Translations under genes and position numbers: made by a program | Shown: positions 1 through 9,931 of the stretch, in pieces | Layout of the letters: every line of letters begins with the position of its first letter | How positions within the stretch are numbered: the first letter of the stretch is position 1 | DNA from: Rhizoclosmatium globosum | Taxonomy: Eukaryota > Chytridiomycota > Chytridiomycetes > Chytridiales > Chytriomycetaceae | Direction: 5' to 3' | NCBI GenBank assembly: GCA_002104985.1 | Contig: MCGO01000023.1 | Location: 62,001-126,000 of the forward strand | DNA: 64,000 nt | The notes under the pieces: generated by a model | Told to the model about the DNA's origin: nothing | Databases searched by the model: none | The model's input: only the letters and a program-made list of their open reading frames with translations

Positions 1-725
1 ACCAAATTCGGCAGCTTCAGCCTCGAGAATATATGGTAGCCACGCTTGTCCATAATAAAGTCACTTGCTCCACCATAGTTGAAGAATGTCTTGATATTTG
101 CCGTGTATTCAAAAGAAGAAACTCAGGAGTTTCGGCTTGCTCGTAGTCGAATGTGTTCCACTCGATGGCATAGTCAATCTCGTCTTTGGGGTACCAACCA
201 GCCATTCTATAACCAGCACGAAGAGAGATATCCAATGCATCAGCAGCCATACGCTTGTCAGAGAGTTCAGACGTCATTTCAGTTATAGCGGAAAAGGCCG
301 CCAAACGATCTTGGAACACAGATTGGTCGAATGAACCACTGGCAGAACGGTATGTCGTGTTCGTAAAGTCCGTTGGTTTAAAGTTGACGCCCCATTTCTG
401 GACAAGCGGTAATACTGGATTTGTAATGTTGCTGCCCAACCCTTCAATCCAGTTTGCACCCAATTCAACAAATCGACCCGACTTTGGTGGGAACTCAACC
501 TGTGGTGCTTTCCATTAGCAAATATATAATGCGAAGAACGAAATAAACCTTGTGCATACGGCCTCCGATGGCATCGGGACGGGCTTCCAAGATTGTAACG
601 TCAATGCCGGCGGCTTTCAGTTGTTTTGCAGCAAAGATCCCCGACGCCCCGGCTCCAAGGACAATCACAGAGGTAGCCTGCGCAAATGCGACAAGCGACA
701 AGAGGATAACAGAATGGATCTGCAT
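1..725 (-). CDS. FAD-dependent amine/polyamine oxidase, 5' part only
   Basis: N-terminal part of a flavin amine oxidase; the rest lies beyond the window's left edge. The first exon (725-549) encodes a hydrophobic leader of about 18 residues, suggesting secretion or an endomembrane location, then the FAD-binding beta-alpha-beta unit with VLGAGASG, the acidic end of strand 2 (ILEAR) and GGRMHK. A 49-bp intron (548-500, GT...AG) leads to a second exon that opens VEFPPKSGRF and continues with GANWIEG, the typical amine-oxidase follow-up. Within the last 130 bases the frame breaks at least twice: the expected continuation (FEYTANIKTFFNYGGASDF, then ILEAEAAEF) is found by stepping between frames, consistent with missing bases. 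Substrate, polyamine or another amine, cannot be told from this fragment. The family assignment is firm. Confidence 0.85.
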
Positions 726-1333
726 TTAGCGGCACGTGCTGCAAACGAGTAAATTTCCGTGAAGAAAAAAGTAGAGATGCGTTGCCACTTCTGGAAATTT
801 AATGCCTCGGAGATTTTTAAAAGAAGCCAAGATGTGCTCATGGTCTTTATTGTTATTCAAGATAAGCATAGGAGGAATTGTTATGAGACTATACTCTTGA
901 GAATAATCAATAAGTTCCAGAGGGTGAAGAATTCATTCATACCCCAATACACATTACAACTCAAGCAAAAGATTACAGAATATAATCATGCCTATCCGTC
1001 TTGCTCAAATTGCTAAGGGAGAAATCTTACATCTTTTGAGAAGCCGCAATAGCTGTTCATCAATCAACCATAAATTTTATCAGCCGTCCTTCGTCCTCAC
1101 TACGCTTTTCTGAATCCTACGAGCTGCAATATCGGTGGCTAGAATCCCCGGGTCCGTCATTGGTGATATAACTTTAGAAGCCCCAATTTTTTAGCGTTGA
1201 AACAAATTCGGTTGTAAGCTGTCCATTACAAGGCATTATATCGGTATTTATGCTTATTTACGGATCTTTTTCAATTTTTTGATTGTTTTTTTTGTTTTAT
1301 TATTTAATAGTGTATTATTACAACATTCACAAC
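726..1333. other. Intergenic, no gene seen
   Basis: About 600 bases upstream of the amine oxidase. Short open frames show no recognisable domain or coding bias. The right-hand end is AT-rich with T runs just before a tRNA gene. It probably holds the oxidase promoter and tRNA upstream sequence. Confidence 0.5.
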
Positions 1334-1405
1334 GCCCGGTTAGCGCAGCGGTAGCGCATCTGCCTTCTAAGCAGGTGGTCGTGGGTTCGATCCCCACATT
1401 GGGTG
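1334..1405 (+). tRNA. tRNA-Arg (anticodon TCT)
   Basis: A full cloverleaf can be drawn by hand. Acceptor strands GCCCGGT and ATTGGGT pair with G-T wobbles, the discriminator is G, the anticodon loop is CTTCTAA on a 5-bp stem, and the T arm is GTGGG-TTCGATC-CCCAC. Loop position 33 is T and the anticodon is TCT, reading AGA. There is no intron. The A and B boxes (TAGCGCAGCGG, GGTTCGATCCC) are intact. Confidence 0.93.
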
Positions 1406-1509
1406 TTTTGCTTCATTCCATATTATTTATTACGAGTTTTCCTGCCGAACTGCAAAGAATGAACGAAACCATGAGACATTTGCCACGAAAGTTTATACGA
1501 CGATTTGGT

Positions 1510-2078
1510 TCACTGACTCCCATCCATCGTCACCAACTCCTCCAGACCATTCCCATACTTGGTCGTCATTTCCGTCTTCACAGGTATGCCACCTAGCTTC
1601 GTGTAAAACCGCATTGCTCGCAAGTTTCGACCAAAGACCCTGCAGAACATTTTACCATCCTTCTCTGTCCAGCCCAGTGCTCGTACTCCTTCTTTGACCA
1701 TTTTAGGTCCGATTCCGAGACCGTGAAACTTGGCATCAATGTACATGTTGAGGAGTTCAAGTGGATATCCTGGAACGTCATCCGGTTCCCTTGATGGACC
1801 CAATCCACAACACCCACGACTTGATCTTTACTGTCGACGGTAGCTACGGCAACAATAAGAATCGATCCGGTTGCATCCGGTCCGCCATTCGTTGGAAGAG
1901 TTCTTTGTAGGGTTTCAAGCCTTGTGTCGTTGGCTCGTTTGATGATGTCTTGAGAGATCAGTCCTGACTCGCTGAAGGCTAAGATCCATCCCTCGTTGTA
2001 CACTCGGGCACATTGCTCCGCATCAGCCTGTGTTGCAGGTCGATAGTGGATTGTGATAGCGGCTTGTGCATTTGTCAT
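1510..2078 (-). CDS. GNAT-family N-acetyltransferase, tandem copy 1 (one frame break)
   Basis: A single-domain acetyltransferase of about 188 residues that would move the acetyl group of acetyl-CoA to an unknown amine. The N-terminal half (YRPATQADAEQCARVYNEGW) is in one frame. The C-terminal half, with the CoA-binding region (MYIDAKFHGLGIGPKMVKEG, a variant of the Q/RxxGxG/A motif) and the closing strand (NLRAMRFYTKLGG), is in another. The break is near 1800. The neighbouring paralogue reads VVGVCGLGPSREPD there, and inserting one base in this copy restores the same reading. The start codon is the ATG whose protein aligns with the paralogue's start. It lies head-to-tail with a close copy 85 bases away, so a recent tandem duplication is likely. 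Confidence 0.82.
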
Positions 2079-2163
2079 TTTTCAAAACAACCTTCAATTA
2101 TATTAAAAGTAGAACATAAAACGAGAGGAGAAGGTAGAAAAAACAGTAAAAGCAATGTTACGC

Positions 2164-2735
2164 CTAGCATTTAACATCAAGAACAGAGTCCCAACCCATC
2201 GTCAACAACGCCTGTTCAAAGTCACTGTATTTTGTCGTCACCTCACTGTTGACAACTCTGCCTCCCATCTTTTCATAAAACTTGACAGCGCGATAGTTCC
2301 GTTCAAGAACTCTGCAAAACATCTTTCCATCCTTCTCCGTCCATCCCAACAAACGGATTCCTTCCTTGACCATGTTGGGGCCGATTCCACGACCGTGAAA
2401 GTTGGTGTCAATGTACATATTCAGGAGTTCTAGGGATATCCAGGAACAGCATCCGGTTCTCTTGACGGCCCTAATCCGCATACGCCTACTACCTGTCCAT
2501 CAACATCTGCGACCATGAGTATCGACCCAGTTTTATCGATGCCACCATGGAGTGGGATAGTGCTTTGCAGTCCCGCAAGTCTCCCTTCAGCGACCTTTTT
2601 CGTGATATCGTCCGAGATGAGTTTGGTTCTTGTGAACGCGTAAATCCAACCTTCGTTGTAGACTTTGGCACACTGCTCAGCGTCGGCCAAGACTGCGGGA
2701 CGGTACACGATTTGTGGGGTCGGTGGGATGGTCAT
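2164..2735 (-). CDS. GNAT-family N-acetyltransferase, tandem copy 2 (one frame break)
   Basis: Paralogue of the downstream gene, with the same length and motif order: YRPAVLADAEQCAKVYNEGW, then MYIDTNFHGRGIGPNMVKEG for acetyl-CoA binding, then NYRAVKFYEKMGG. The frame breaks near 2445, where GGATATCC is followed directly by CTAGAACTC. Copy 1 has one extra base there and reads through as GYPLELLNMYID, so a single missing base explains the break. The two copies break at different sites, so each shows the other's intact frame. The substrate is unknown. Nothing in the 85-base spacer suggests an independent regulatory element. Confidence 0.82.
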
Positions 2736-3205
2736 TTTAAGTTTGATATCGAATCATGGCTCAAAAATCGCGTTTTAATGCCAAGACTTTTCCATTTGTT
2801 TCTGTAATCTTCTTTTCCTTTGTTTGATGTAGGGTTCGGTTCAATGAACTTTCCACCCTTTCACAAACTATCCAACTATATGCCAGTAGTAACATCCGAC
2901 ATTAAGCGGCATGACGAAACCTTTTGATTCTTACGACTATCATGTATATTCCCCACCGATTAACAGATTAAATTATTGTCCATCTACTCTTACCGATCTA
3001 CTGATTTGTATTCTATTCCCTGTATTTTAATATTCTTTTTAATGGAAGACGCACTGTGTTTGTAAGAACGATTTTGTAATCCTTCCTTCGAACTCTGATT
3101 GTAAATCCCACTAACAGTCGAACTCTGCACTTGGACGAGTACTTAAACCAATCAAGCTGGAACCACATAACCTACAAAAACCAACAACTCCCAATCAACA
3201 ACAAA
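2736..3205. other. Divergent intergenic region
   Basis: 470 bases between the GNAT pair (leftward) and SYLF gene A (rightward). It is AT-rich and without a credible coding frame. It presumably carries both promoters; no specific element was recognised. Confidence 0.45.
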
Positions 3206-3824
3206 ATGGGCCACGACTTTCCAGCTGAATGCGATCGCGCTGCCCAGATCCTCACGACCCTCAAAGCGCACACCAACTTCGGAATCCCAGCCGCCATCAT
3301 GCAAGGCGCCAAAGGTGTCGCTATTTTCCACGTCACCAAAGCCGGAATGCTCTTTTCGATTCGCAGCGGAACCGGTCTCGTTCTCGCGCGATTGCCAGAC
3401 GGAAGCTGGTCTGCGCCGTCTGCGATCAAGGACACGTCGCTTGGAATGGGCACCAGCTCGGCGTTGAGGTGATCGACTTGGTCTTTGTCTTGAACACGGA
3501 CAAGGCGGTCGAGGCGTTCGCGAAGGGCCACAATTTCCAAGTTGGTGCTGACATTTCGTTTGCGGTTGGTCCATTGGGACGTAATGCCGAGGGACAGCTT
3601 AACTTGAAGGCTCTTTCGGCGGTTCTTACTTACTCCCACTCAAAGGGACTTTACTTGGGGCTTCTGTCAACTTGTCCAGTGTTAAGGAGCGTACTGACGT
3701 CAATGCCGAAGTATACGGCGGGCACAATGCAGAGAGCATCTTGAAGGGCGGTGTTCCAAAACCAGCTTTCGCTGCTTCACTTTACGCGGCATTGGGAGAA
3801 GTCGAGTCTGCCACTGAACCATAA
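3206..3824 (+). CDS. SYLF (Ysc84/SH3YL1-type) domain protein A, intronless, two frame breaks
   Basis: A stand-alone SYLF domain of about 205 residues. SYLF domains bind phosphoinositide membranes and actin and act in endocytosis in yeast Ysc84/Lsb3. Here the SH3 domain of the yeast proteins is absent. Characteristic blocks are AKGVAIFHVTKAG, GTGLVLARLPDGSWSAPSAI, VIDLVFVLNTDKAVEAF, and AVGPLGRNAE. The frame breaks near 3470 (GMG to HQLGVEV) and near 3670 (LG to ASVNLSSV), each restored by one extra base, the second in a G run. The C-terminus KPAFAASLYAALGE ends at TAA 3822-3824. Unlike the three paralogues to the right, this copy shows no introns, which may mean retroposition or intron loss. 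Confidence 0.85.
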
Positions 3825-3888
3825 TCATTATAAATAACACAGTATTAAAATAAAGGGCTGCATTTCATTTTTACTGCTGGCATTATCT

Positions 3889-5617
3889 TCAAAACTCAAC
3901 CTCCTCATCAACACGTCGATCTTTCAATCCATCCATCCACCATAACCCAATTGCTCCAGCTAACCCAATCCCTGCCAACCCTCCATAGAAGCATTCCACA
4001 CCAAGCCACCCACCGCCACTCTCCACACGAATCCAAGCTGCAACCAGAGGTATAATCGTAAGCGCCACATTCAACGCGCTCGTACAAACTCCGTAAGCGG
4101 CTCCTAAAATACTTTCTCCTTCAACATCTTCATTCACAACAGTATCAGGAGATGATGCGACACGACTACTCCTTTCCTGCCGCTGAATCACAACCGCAAC
4201 CGAAGGCCAAATCACAACAGGATTAATACTGTATGCGAGGCCAAGAACTATGAGCGAGGGGACAGGGTTGAGGTTGGTGAAACCGAGGAGAATGTGGACG
4301 AGAGTTATGGCAGTGAAAGAGAGGATTAAGAGAGTCGTTCCTGATCGAGTTGAGTCGAGAAAGTAGCCACATAGAACAACGAGAACGCTTGATGTGGAGT
4401 CAGGGATACTGTGGTGGTTATTTGAGTTATTGGTTTCAATAAATGGAAACTCACCTCATGACTAATCCTGCAGTGATCGTGTCATTCGCGTACCATTTAC
4501 TCTGTAAAAAGTCGCTCGCGGTATTGTTGAAGCACCAAGCTGTTCCATAGAACACAACATACATCAAGCAAAGGATCCAAAAGGGAAGAGGAAACTGGGA
4601 AAATGCATTGCAGAATCCGTAGACTAATGGAGGTTCTGAAGGAACAAATAATAGTGGGGTTGTTTCGTTGGGTACAATACTGATTGCCTCTGAGCTCGAT
4701 CGAAAGTGTCTTCGTTGGAGCGATCCATTTCGGCATGATACATCCGAATTTGTAGTGATTAGGTCAGAATCTTCGGGGTCCCAGGTATTCCGCTGTACTT
4801 CGACGGGGAAGAGAGTCTCGGGACTCGAGGCTTCCAAACCATCCGTATTTGCACTTACAATCACCCGCCTCTTTGCACTTTCAGGCAGAATCGCATACAA
4901 AATGAGGGAGCTCAGGAAAGATATGAGGCACGCTGCAGTTCCTCCTGCGACCGCAGCTTCCACACCCCATTGTTTATCCAAAACCGGAGAGAGTACTGCG
5001 TTCACAACAGACCCAAGTCGCGAAACACATAGATCTAATCGCAACATTTGTCAGCCATAACAAAAAAAATGCCTTCAAATACATAAAACACTCAACTCAA
5101 CCCCAATGCAAACGCCAACTCCTCCCCTTCAAACGACGCCGCCATCAAACACCCCTGCACAACAACAAGACTCTCCCCGCCAACACCAAACAAAAACCGT
5201 CCCACAAGCATCACCCAAATATTCTTGTAATGAATCCCAACCGAAAATAGCACCTGTCCGAGAAACCCAAACGTGGAATACACAATAAACACTTGCATCC
5301 CGAGCTTATCGACGAGAAGGCCTCCGAAATACGGAAGGAACATGTTTGGAAACGAGTAGATTATGTATATGAGTCCGAGTTCGTACTATTTTTAGAGTGT
5401 CAGTGGGCAAGGGGGGTCTGATTTTGTTGCAGGGAGGTGTGGGATAGTGCGATGATTCGATGAAATGGAGAGGATGACGGACCTGCCAGGAATCATAATC
5501 GCGTCCCATGTGAATCATCAGCTGCCTGTTGAGGGCAGCGGGGTTGTCGAAGGCATAGTAGTTTCCAAATAGGAGTAGGCAGGATAGAAAGAGGAGCAGA
5601 CCGTGGCGTCCCTCCAT
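3889..5617 (-). CDS. Major facilitator superfamily transporter, MFSD1-like (copy 1)
   Basis: A multi-pass transporter built from about four exons. Exon 1 ends near GRDYDSWQ; exon 2 holds FPNMFLPYFGG, LVDKLG and VGRFLFGVGGESLVVVQG; exon 3 has SRLGSVVNAVLSPVLDKQWG, a Ser/Asp-rich central cytoplasmic loop and FWILCLMYVVFYGTAWCFNN; the last exon has the remaining helices, including HILLGFTNLNPVPSL. The GRF-FG-GGES motif after helix 4 followed by a R[LI]GS-VN helix is typical of MFSD1, a lysosomal dipeptide/amino-acid exporter in animals, so a vacuolar solute transporter is inferred. The ATG used is at 5617. Two paralogues lie at 15.5-17.0 and 18.2-19.6 kb, and this one is the most divergent of the three. 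Confidence 0.82.
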
Positions 5618-5838
5618 CAAAAGCCACCTAGATAGTATGTTTAGATTCGGTTTACTTTTAGTATTAGGGAATAAGCTGAGAGACAGAAGAAAGGGGGGCT
5701 AAATGGGAGGAAGGCACCTTCGATTGTGTGGCGGCTTTCTGTCAAAATCTCAATCTCTTTGTCGGTATTATCCTCCAATCGTTTTCAACTCATTTAATTA
5801 AAAACAATGTCCATTTTATTTCGATTCTCCAAGTGCGT

Positions 5839-6903
5839 TCACATTGTCGTTGTCACGTATCGCTGATTCCCAATCCACTCTGGCTCCTGTCCAGCAAAAT
5901 CATCATCCAACAACTGATACATTGGCTCATCAAACCATTCCCTCACCACAAACCCAGATTCACGAGACGCTTGACCCAACAGCCCATTTGTTTCGCTGTC
6001 CCCGAGCCAAAGGTAAATCCACTCGAAACCACACGCCTCAGCTTCTTGTTTTGCAGCATCCAACAACGCGACAGCATTTTCGTTTGTGGTCGCCGTGAAT
6101 CGTGTGAGACAGAGACGCTTGTTTCTGTAAAAGTGGGCAAACGTGATAAAGTTGGATTCGTTGAGGAACACACCGAATGCCTTTGATTGTTCGTGTTCTG
6201 GAACAGGCGCATTCCCGAACGTGAGATACGTGTTGCGAACCTTTAGTAATCTTTCGAGAGATGGAATCAATGCGAATGTTGAAGGTGACGTTCCAGCGTC
6301 GACCAAGCTCTTGAGGGACAATGAGTCAGTTTGGCAGATACGTTCCAAATCAGATAACGTCATCGAATGAGCTTTCAAGGTGGAAGAGGTACTTGCTCCA
6401 CGTGGAACAACCTCGAGTGCCATCAGAGTATACGGACTCTGTTTGAATCCAAACCTTGAATAGTACGTTGAATCAGCACCACCAGCCATCAACACGACAG
6501 CTTTGTATCCTTCCTTCTTGAGTTCAGATACAAGGGCTTGTACCAGCTTCTTTCCGTGCCCAGTTCCCCTCAGTTCTTCTGGGACAAATACCGATCCAAT
6601 CGAGGCTACTTTGATTGGATCGACAGAGTTCTTTGTCCATCCTTTGTCGGTTTGGGTCTCTGCGTGGGCAAGAAGTAGGTTGGAAGGAGACTCGAGAACC
6701 CAAACTGTGATTTCATTCGCTGAATTGTATTGGAGCTTGCGTGCAATCCATTCGTTGGCTGTGTTTTCGTATCCAGTTCCCCATGTGGAGAATGTGTTGG
6801 CAAAGGTGGTTGTGAGGATGGGGTCGGCTGACATCAGTTTTCTGAGAGACATCTTTTCCCCATTCTCTCCTTCATAACGAATAGCATTAATAATTAAATA
6901 CAT
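5839..6903 (-). CDS. GNAT-domain acetyltransferase, LYC1-like
   Basis: An intact 354-residue frame without introns. The N-terminal half is a GNAT fold: WIARKLQYNSANEITVWVL, then the acetyl-CoA site IGSVFVPEELRGTGHGKKLV (R-G-T-G-H-G) and FYSRFGF-type closure (TYYSRFGFKQSPYTLM). The C-terminal half, with WIYLWLGDSE and GFVVREWFDEPMYQLL, matches the layout of fungal LYC1 proteins, whose Yarrowia member acetylates lysine for lysine breakdown. The substrate is therefore only suggested. The first ATG (6903) gives 17 extra residues; the ATG at 6852 (MSLRKL) is an equally good start. The gene is unbroken, in contrast to many neighbours. It ends convergently with nothing obvious between it and the MFS gene. 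Confidence 0.72.
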   Translation of the reverse strand: MYLIINAIRYEGENGEKMSLRKLMSADPILTTTFANTFSTWGTGYENTANEWIARKLQYNSANEITVWVLESPSNLLLAHAETQTDKGWTKNSVDPIKVASIGSVFVPEELRGTGHGKKLVQALVSELKKEGYKAVVLMAGGADSTYYSRFGFKQSPYTLMALEVVPRGASTSSTLKAHSMTLSDLERICQTDSLSLKSLVDAGTSPSTFALIPSLERLLKVRNTYLTFGNAPVPEHEQSKAFGVFLNESNFITFAHFYRNKRLCLTRFTATTNENAVALLDAAKQEAEACGFEWIYLWLGDSETNGLLGQASRESGFVVREWFDEPMYQLLDDDFAGQEPEWIGNQRYVTTTM

Positions 6904-7017
6904 TTATTTTGTTAAGCTAAAGGAGAAATTTGAGTTTTGCTGGAGTATGCTGCTGCGGAACGTTCGTGTCCGCTACGGAATCTTCATCAGTTGATGAAGT
7001 TGCTAAAGAGTCCTCAA

Positions 7018-7485
7018 TCACAAAGCGACGTATTGACAAGTCAGTCTCGGATCCAGAACAACAACTGCAAAGTCCAAATTCACTTCCGTGTCCATACAGT
7101 TTCGACAGATTTCTGAAATAGTATCATTGTTGAGTGGAACAAATAACTGTTCGATAATATCGAGTTCGGCCTTCAATAGTTTGGTTGGTTCACTCTCGAC
7201 TTTTGCACATTGTGCTGATACGGCTATTTGAATTGGCTGGATATACTTTGATTCCAAGGTTTGTTTCGTATTTTCGTTGACTGTTGCTTGTTCTGGGTTT
7301 GGAGTGTCTCGATTGCACGTATTATCCGTTGTTGGCTTGCCATTATTTGGTTCAGAGACGGTCGATTGTACAGCCATACAGTTTGGTTTAGGGTGGGAGA
7401 GGAGACGGAACTTGCTTCTTATATTGATTTCTGGCCATGACACAGAATGACTCAGCTGATAACAGGAACAATGAACGAGATCCAT
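7018..7485 (-). CDS. Unrecognised ORF, 155 residues
   Basis: An open frame from ATG 7485 with no recognised domain. The first 37 residues look unlike the rest; the internal ATG at MAVQSTVSEP may be the true start, giving a hydrophilic Asn/Thr/Glu-rich protein. The C-terminal part has a regular amphipathic look (KAELDIIEQLFVPLNNDTI, then EICRNCMDTEVNLDFAVVVL) and may be helical, with a CxxC at CRNC. The frame ends soon after, possibly at another break. No function can be proposed. Confidence 0.35.
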   Translation of the reverse strand: MDLVHCSCYQLSHSVSWPEINIRSKFRLLSHPKPNCMAVQSTVSEPNNGKPTTDNTCNRDTPNPEQATVNENTKQTLESKYIQPIQIAVSAQCAKVESEPTKLLKAELDIIEQLFVPLNNDTISEICRNCMDTEVNLDFAVVVLDPRLTCQYVAL

Positions 7486-7602
7486 CTACACCCCTCTCGA
7501 TGCATCAACTCAAATTCCCAGGGATATAATTACAATTTTAATTAGCGGCAATAGAAACAAACATTGGGTCCTTAAAGTAAGTAACCCTTGCAATTTAAGT
7601 AA

Positions 7603-8106
7603 TCATGCCCCAACGTCCACCTCAAAAACCATCATCCCTTCATCCGCATCCCTCAGTAACGTCGTCGATGTATCATATTCCTTCCGATTCGCTGAAGAGT
7701 TCTTGTGTCCAGAAGGCGATGATGACGGATCACCGAATATGGCACCACCACCACCAGTCCCAAATACATCCGTCCTCCGATGAGTCCGATCAACTTGCTC
7801 CGAATTCCCTCGACATCCATCCAACTCTTCGTTCATGAGCACCTCCATCATGTTCAGGAACTCATCAAACTCATCCGTGGATGGATCTGAAAGGGACTCT
7901 GGACTTGATACGTCGTCGGAGTCGTAGAGAGAAAGGTACTGCTTTCGTGCGTGTTTGCGGTACGGGGTATACTTTGGCCGGGTGTGTCGGCGGTTGCTGA
8001 AGAGGGTTGATGGGCTGGATGATTGGGATCGAGGGCGGTGGTGGTGGTGGTGGTTATGGTGTGAAGGGGATATTGAGTCTTCCGATAGTTGGATTATGTA
8101 TGCCAT
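7603..8106 (-). CDS. Unrecognised His/Ser-rich ORF, 167 residues
   Basis: An intact frame from ATG 8106 without introns. The N-terminus carries a histidine run (HHNHHHHHRPRSQS), followed by a basic stretch (RRHTRPKYTPYRKHARKQ) and an acidic/serine stretch (YDSDDVSSPESLSDPSTDEF) with an amphipathic FDEFLNMMEVLMNEEL. The ending is glycine- and serine-rich. The basic-then-acidic layout resembles small nuclear or regulatory proteins, but no domain is recognised. The His run also reads on the opposite strand as a GTG repeat, so part of the openness may be repeat-driven. Confidence 0.4.
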   Translation of the reverse strand: MAYIIQLSEDSISPSHHNHHHHHRPRSQSSSPSTLFSNRRHTRPKYTPYRKHARKQYLSLYDSDDVSSPESLSDPSTDEFDEFLNMMEVLMNEELDGCRGNSEQVDRTHRRTDVFGTGGGGAIFGDPSSSPSGHKNSSANRKEYDTSTTLLRDADEGMMVFEVDVGA

Positions 8107-8901
8107 ATTTCGGTATTATGCGCGTGGGAATAGCCAGAGGACTCTTGTTCCCTTTTTTTGCAGGGGGAACTGAATGGCGGAAATTTTTTTGAGGACAAAG
8201 TGGAGATGCTTCTACCACGTTCCAAAGAGCATTTCTTCTCTTTCTTTCTTACTGTTTCCAAATCATGGAGGATTTTTTCGAAAGGGTCAATATAATGTCA
8301 GGCACGCGCCAGTTTAAGCATGCAATGGAGAGGTCTTAATGAGGCCTTAATGATGGATGTATTATCAGCAGCTGATCTTCATCACTTTTCTTCGTATCTT
8401 AGTCAGTCTTTTCAAATATCAGTTTGTCATATTCTCTTTTTCTTCTCCTTCTCTACATACTGTCTCACGAACACCAACCTCGTTGTGACAGCATGTACAC
8501 ACAAGGTTGGAAATGTTTTTTGCTTTCTTAAACAGCAGATCGGGTTAGACGATCAAAAATAAGAAGCTTTTAAGAGATGCGCTGAGGTTTAGGTTCTCAG
8601 AAACAATTAAACAACAAAAAGAAAGAAAAACTAAAGGTTCTAGAAAATCATTGGCCTGATGATTTCTTTTTTTGTAGCGCGACTGGGAAGCATTCAAGTA
8701 CAGCAGAGGTATTATCCTTCACTCTAACTTGGAAGAGCAAGACATTCAGAATTGAAGACCAACGTAAAGTTTTGCAATCCATGTAAATAAACTGTATCTG
8801 TGCGTTGGCGTATATTGTCCTTTCAACGACGCTGGTGGAGGAATGATTCCACACCAAAACTAAATCCTGACCTGATCCTCACCAAGAAACAGAAGAAAAA
8901 C
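8107..8901. other. Intergenic, no gene seen
   Basis: About 800 AT-rich bases. Open frames of 60-80 codons on both strands show no domain, splice logic or composition typical of the neighbouring genes. The right-hand end supplies the Pol III terminator (a T run read on the minus strand) of the next tRNA. Confidence 0.45.
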
Positions 8902-8972
8902 CTCCCAGACGGGGAATTGAACCCCGGTCTCGCCCGTGACAGGGGCGGATACTGCCACTATACTATCTGGGA
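8902..8972 (-). tRNA. tRNA-Asp (anticodon GTC)
   Basis: The minus strand folds into a complete cloverleaf: acceptor TCCCAGA with TCTGGGA and discriminator G, D arm with GTATAGTGGCAGTAT, anticodon loop CTGTCAC, and T arm CGGGG-TTCAATT-CCCCG. The anticodon GTC specifies Asp. A run of T just downstream (complement of aaaaa at 8896-8900) is a normal Pol III terminator. There is no intron. Confidence 0.93.
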
Positions 8973-9465
8973 TCACGGCTTTTGTTGATCTTAATTTTTA
9001 CAAAGCCTCTTTTCTTGCTTATATTTTATTTTCAACGAACTCTTCCGTTTTTGCATTGAAATAAGATGAACGCGTATGAAATTGCAGGCGTTGAAACGGA
9101 TAGAAGTACATAGTTCCTCTGTTGCCTTACAAAGGAGTTGTAGAATTGAAGAGATTCTTTGCCATCAACGAAACACACTTTCACCCTGACTTTCATCAGA
9201 CAGCTGGTTACAGAATTTTACATTTGCACAGAAGGAACGTGGAGAATATTGTCCAGCCAAGAACAAATACTTACCCCAGGCCATTGATGTAATATATTCA
9301 AGCTTCTGCCACAGCGACTAAATATCAAATACTTCCAAGCGTATGTTAAATAGACAGCTCGCGCTTTTTGGTATGCGCCAGCGACAGATTTTTTGAGGGC
9401 AGAGTAACTTTTGTGCATCTCCCTCCTACGCCATATACCTATGGCGGCAACGCCAAAAAAATACG

Positions 9466-9511
9466 CTCCCAGACGGGAAATTGAACCCTGGAGCCGCTAG
9501 ACGATCCAGGA
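9466..9511 (-). pseudogene. Truncated tRNA-Glu-like sequence lacking the anticodon arm
   Basis: A 46-nt minus-strand element. The acceptor halves TCCTGGA and TCTGGGA still pair, the 5' D-arm sequence (GTCTAGCGGC) is kept, and the whole T arm (AGGG-TTCAATT-TCCC) is kept, but the anticodon arm is missing. Against the intact tRNA-Glu(CTC) 1.4 kb away it lacks 26 consecutive nt. The B box and a downstream T run (complement of the A run at 9455-9461) remain. Flanking bases (GATTCC on the 5' side, a GGCG-rich stretch beyond the T run) are shared with the intact gene, which indicates local duplication followed by an internal deletion. Confidence 0.72.
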
Positions 9512-9849
9512 ATCTGTTTTGCTTCAAGACTAAAATTCTCAGAAACGCGCCAATACCTGACACCCGCCGCGTTAAAGGATGATAACATTTTGTATAAGAC
9601 CAGAGAGAACGTACAGTATTGAAGTATAGATGAGATTAACAACTTCAAACCCAACATCTGCTTTCCCTTTTACACTTTCATTCATACACTCTGATCACCA
9701 TCATCAACGCTGAAACAGAGTGAAATTGAATGATTTGAACAATTGTCATTGATGATGGAAACGCGTGAAATGGATGGGTACTTGCTGCCACTTTTCTTCG
9801 CCAACTCAAAACCGCCACCACTGCCGCCAACGCCTGTCCCTCAAACATG
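9512..9849. other. Intergenic between tRNA loci
   Basis: About 340 bases without a credible coding frame. Nothing was recognised apart from flanks of the neighbouring tRNA elements. Confidence 0.4.
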
Positions 9850-9931
9850 TGAGCAGAGTGGGATTCGAACCCACGCCTCCGGAGAGACCACGGCCTTAAC
9901 GTGGCACCTTGGACCGCTCGGTCATCTGCCC
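9850..9931 (-). tRNA. tRNA-Leu (anticodon AAG), copy 1
   Basis: A class II tRNA on the minus strand, 82 nt. The acceptor is GGGCAGA with TCTGCTC and discriminator A. TGACCGAGCGGT is the typical Leu D arm, the anticodon stem-loop is CACG-TTAAGGC-CGTG, the long variable arm is TCTCTCCGGAGGCG, and the T arm is GTGGG-TTCGAAT-CCCAC. The anticodon AAG reads CTT/CTC. The same 82 nt recur, apparently without change, at 52723-52804, while the flanks differ. Confidence 0.93.

Noticed and set aside
1510..2735. Programmed frameshifting in the GNAT pair
   Set aside because: The two copies break at different sites with no shared slippery sequence, and each supplies the missing base of the other.
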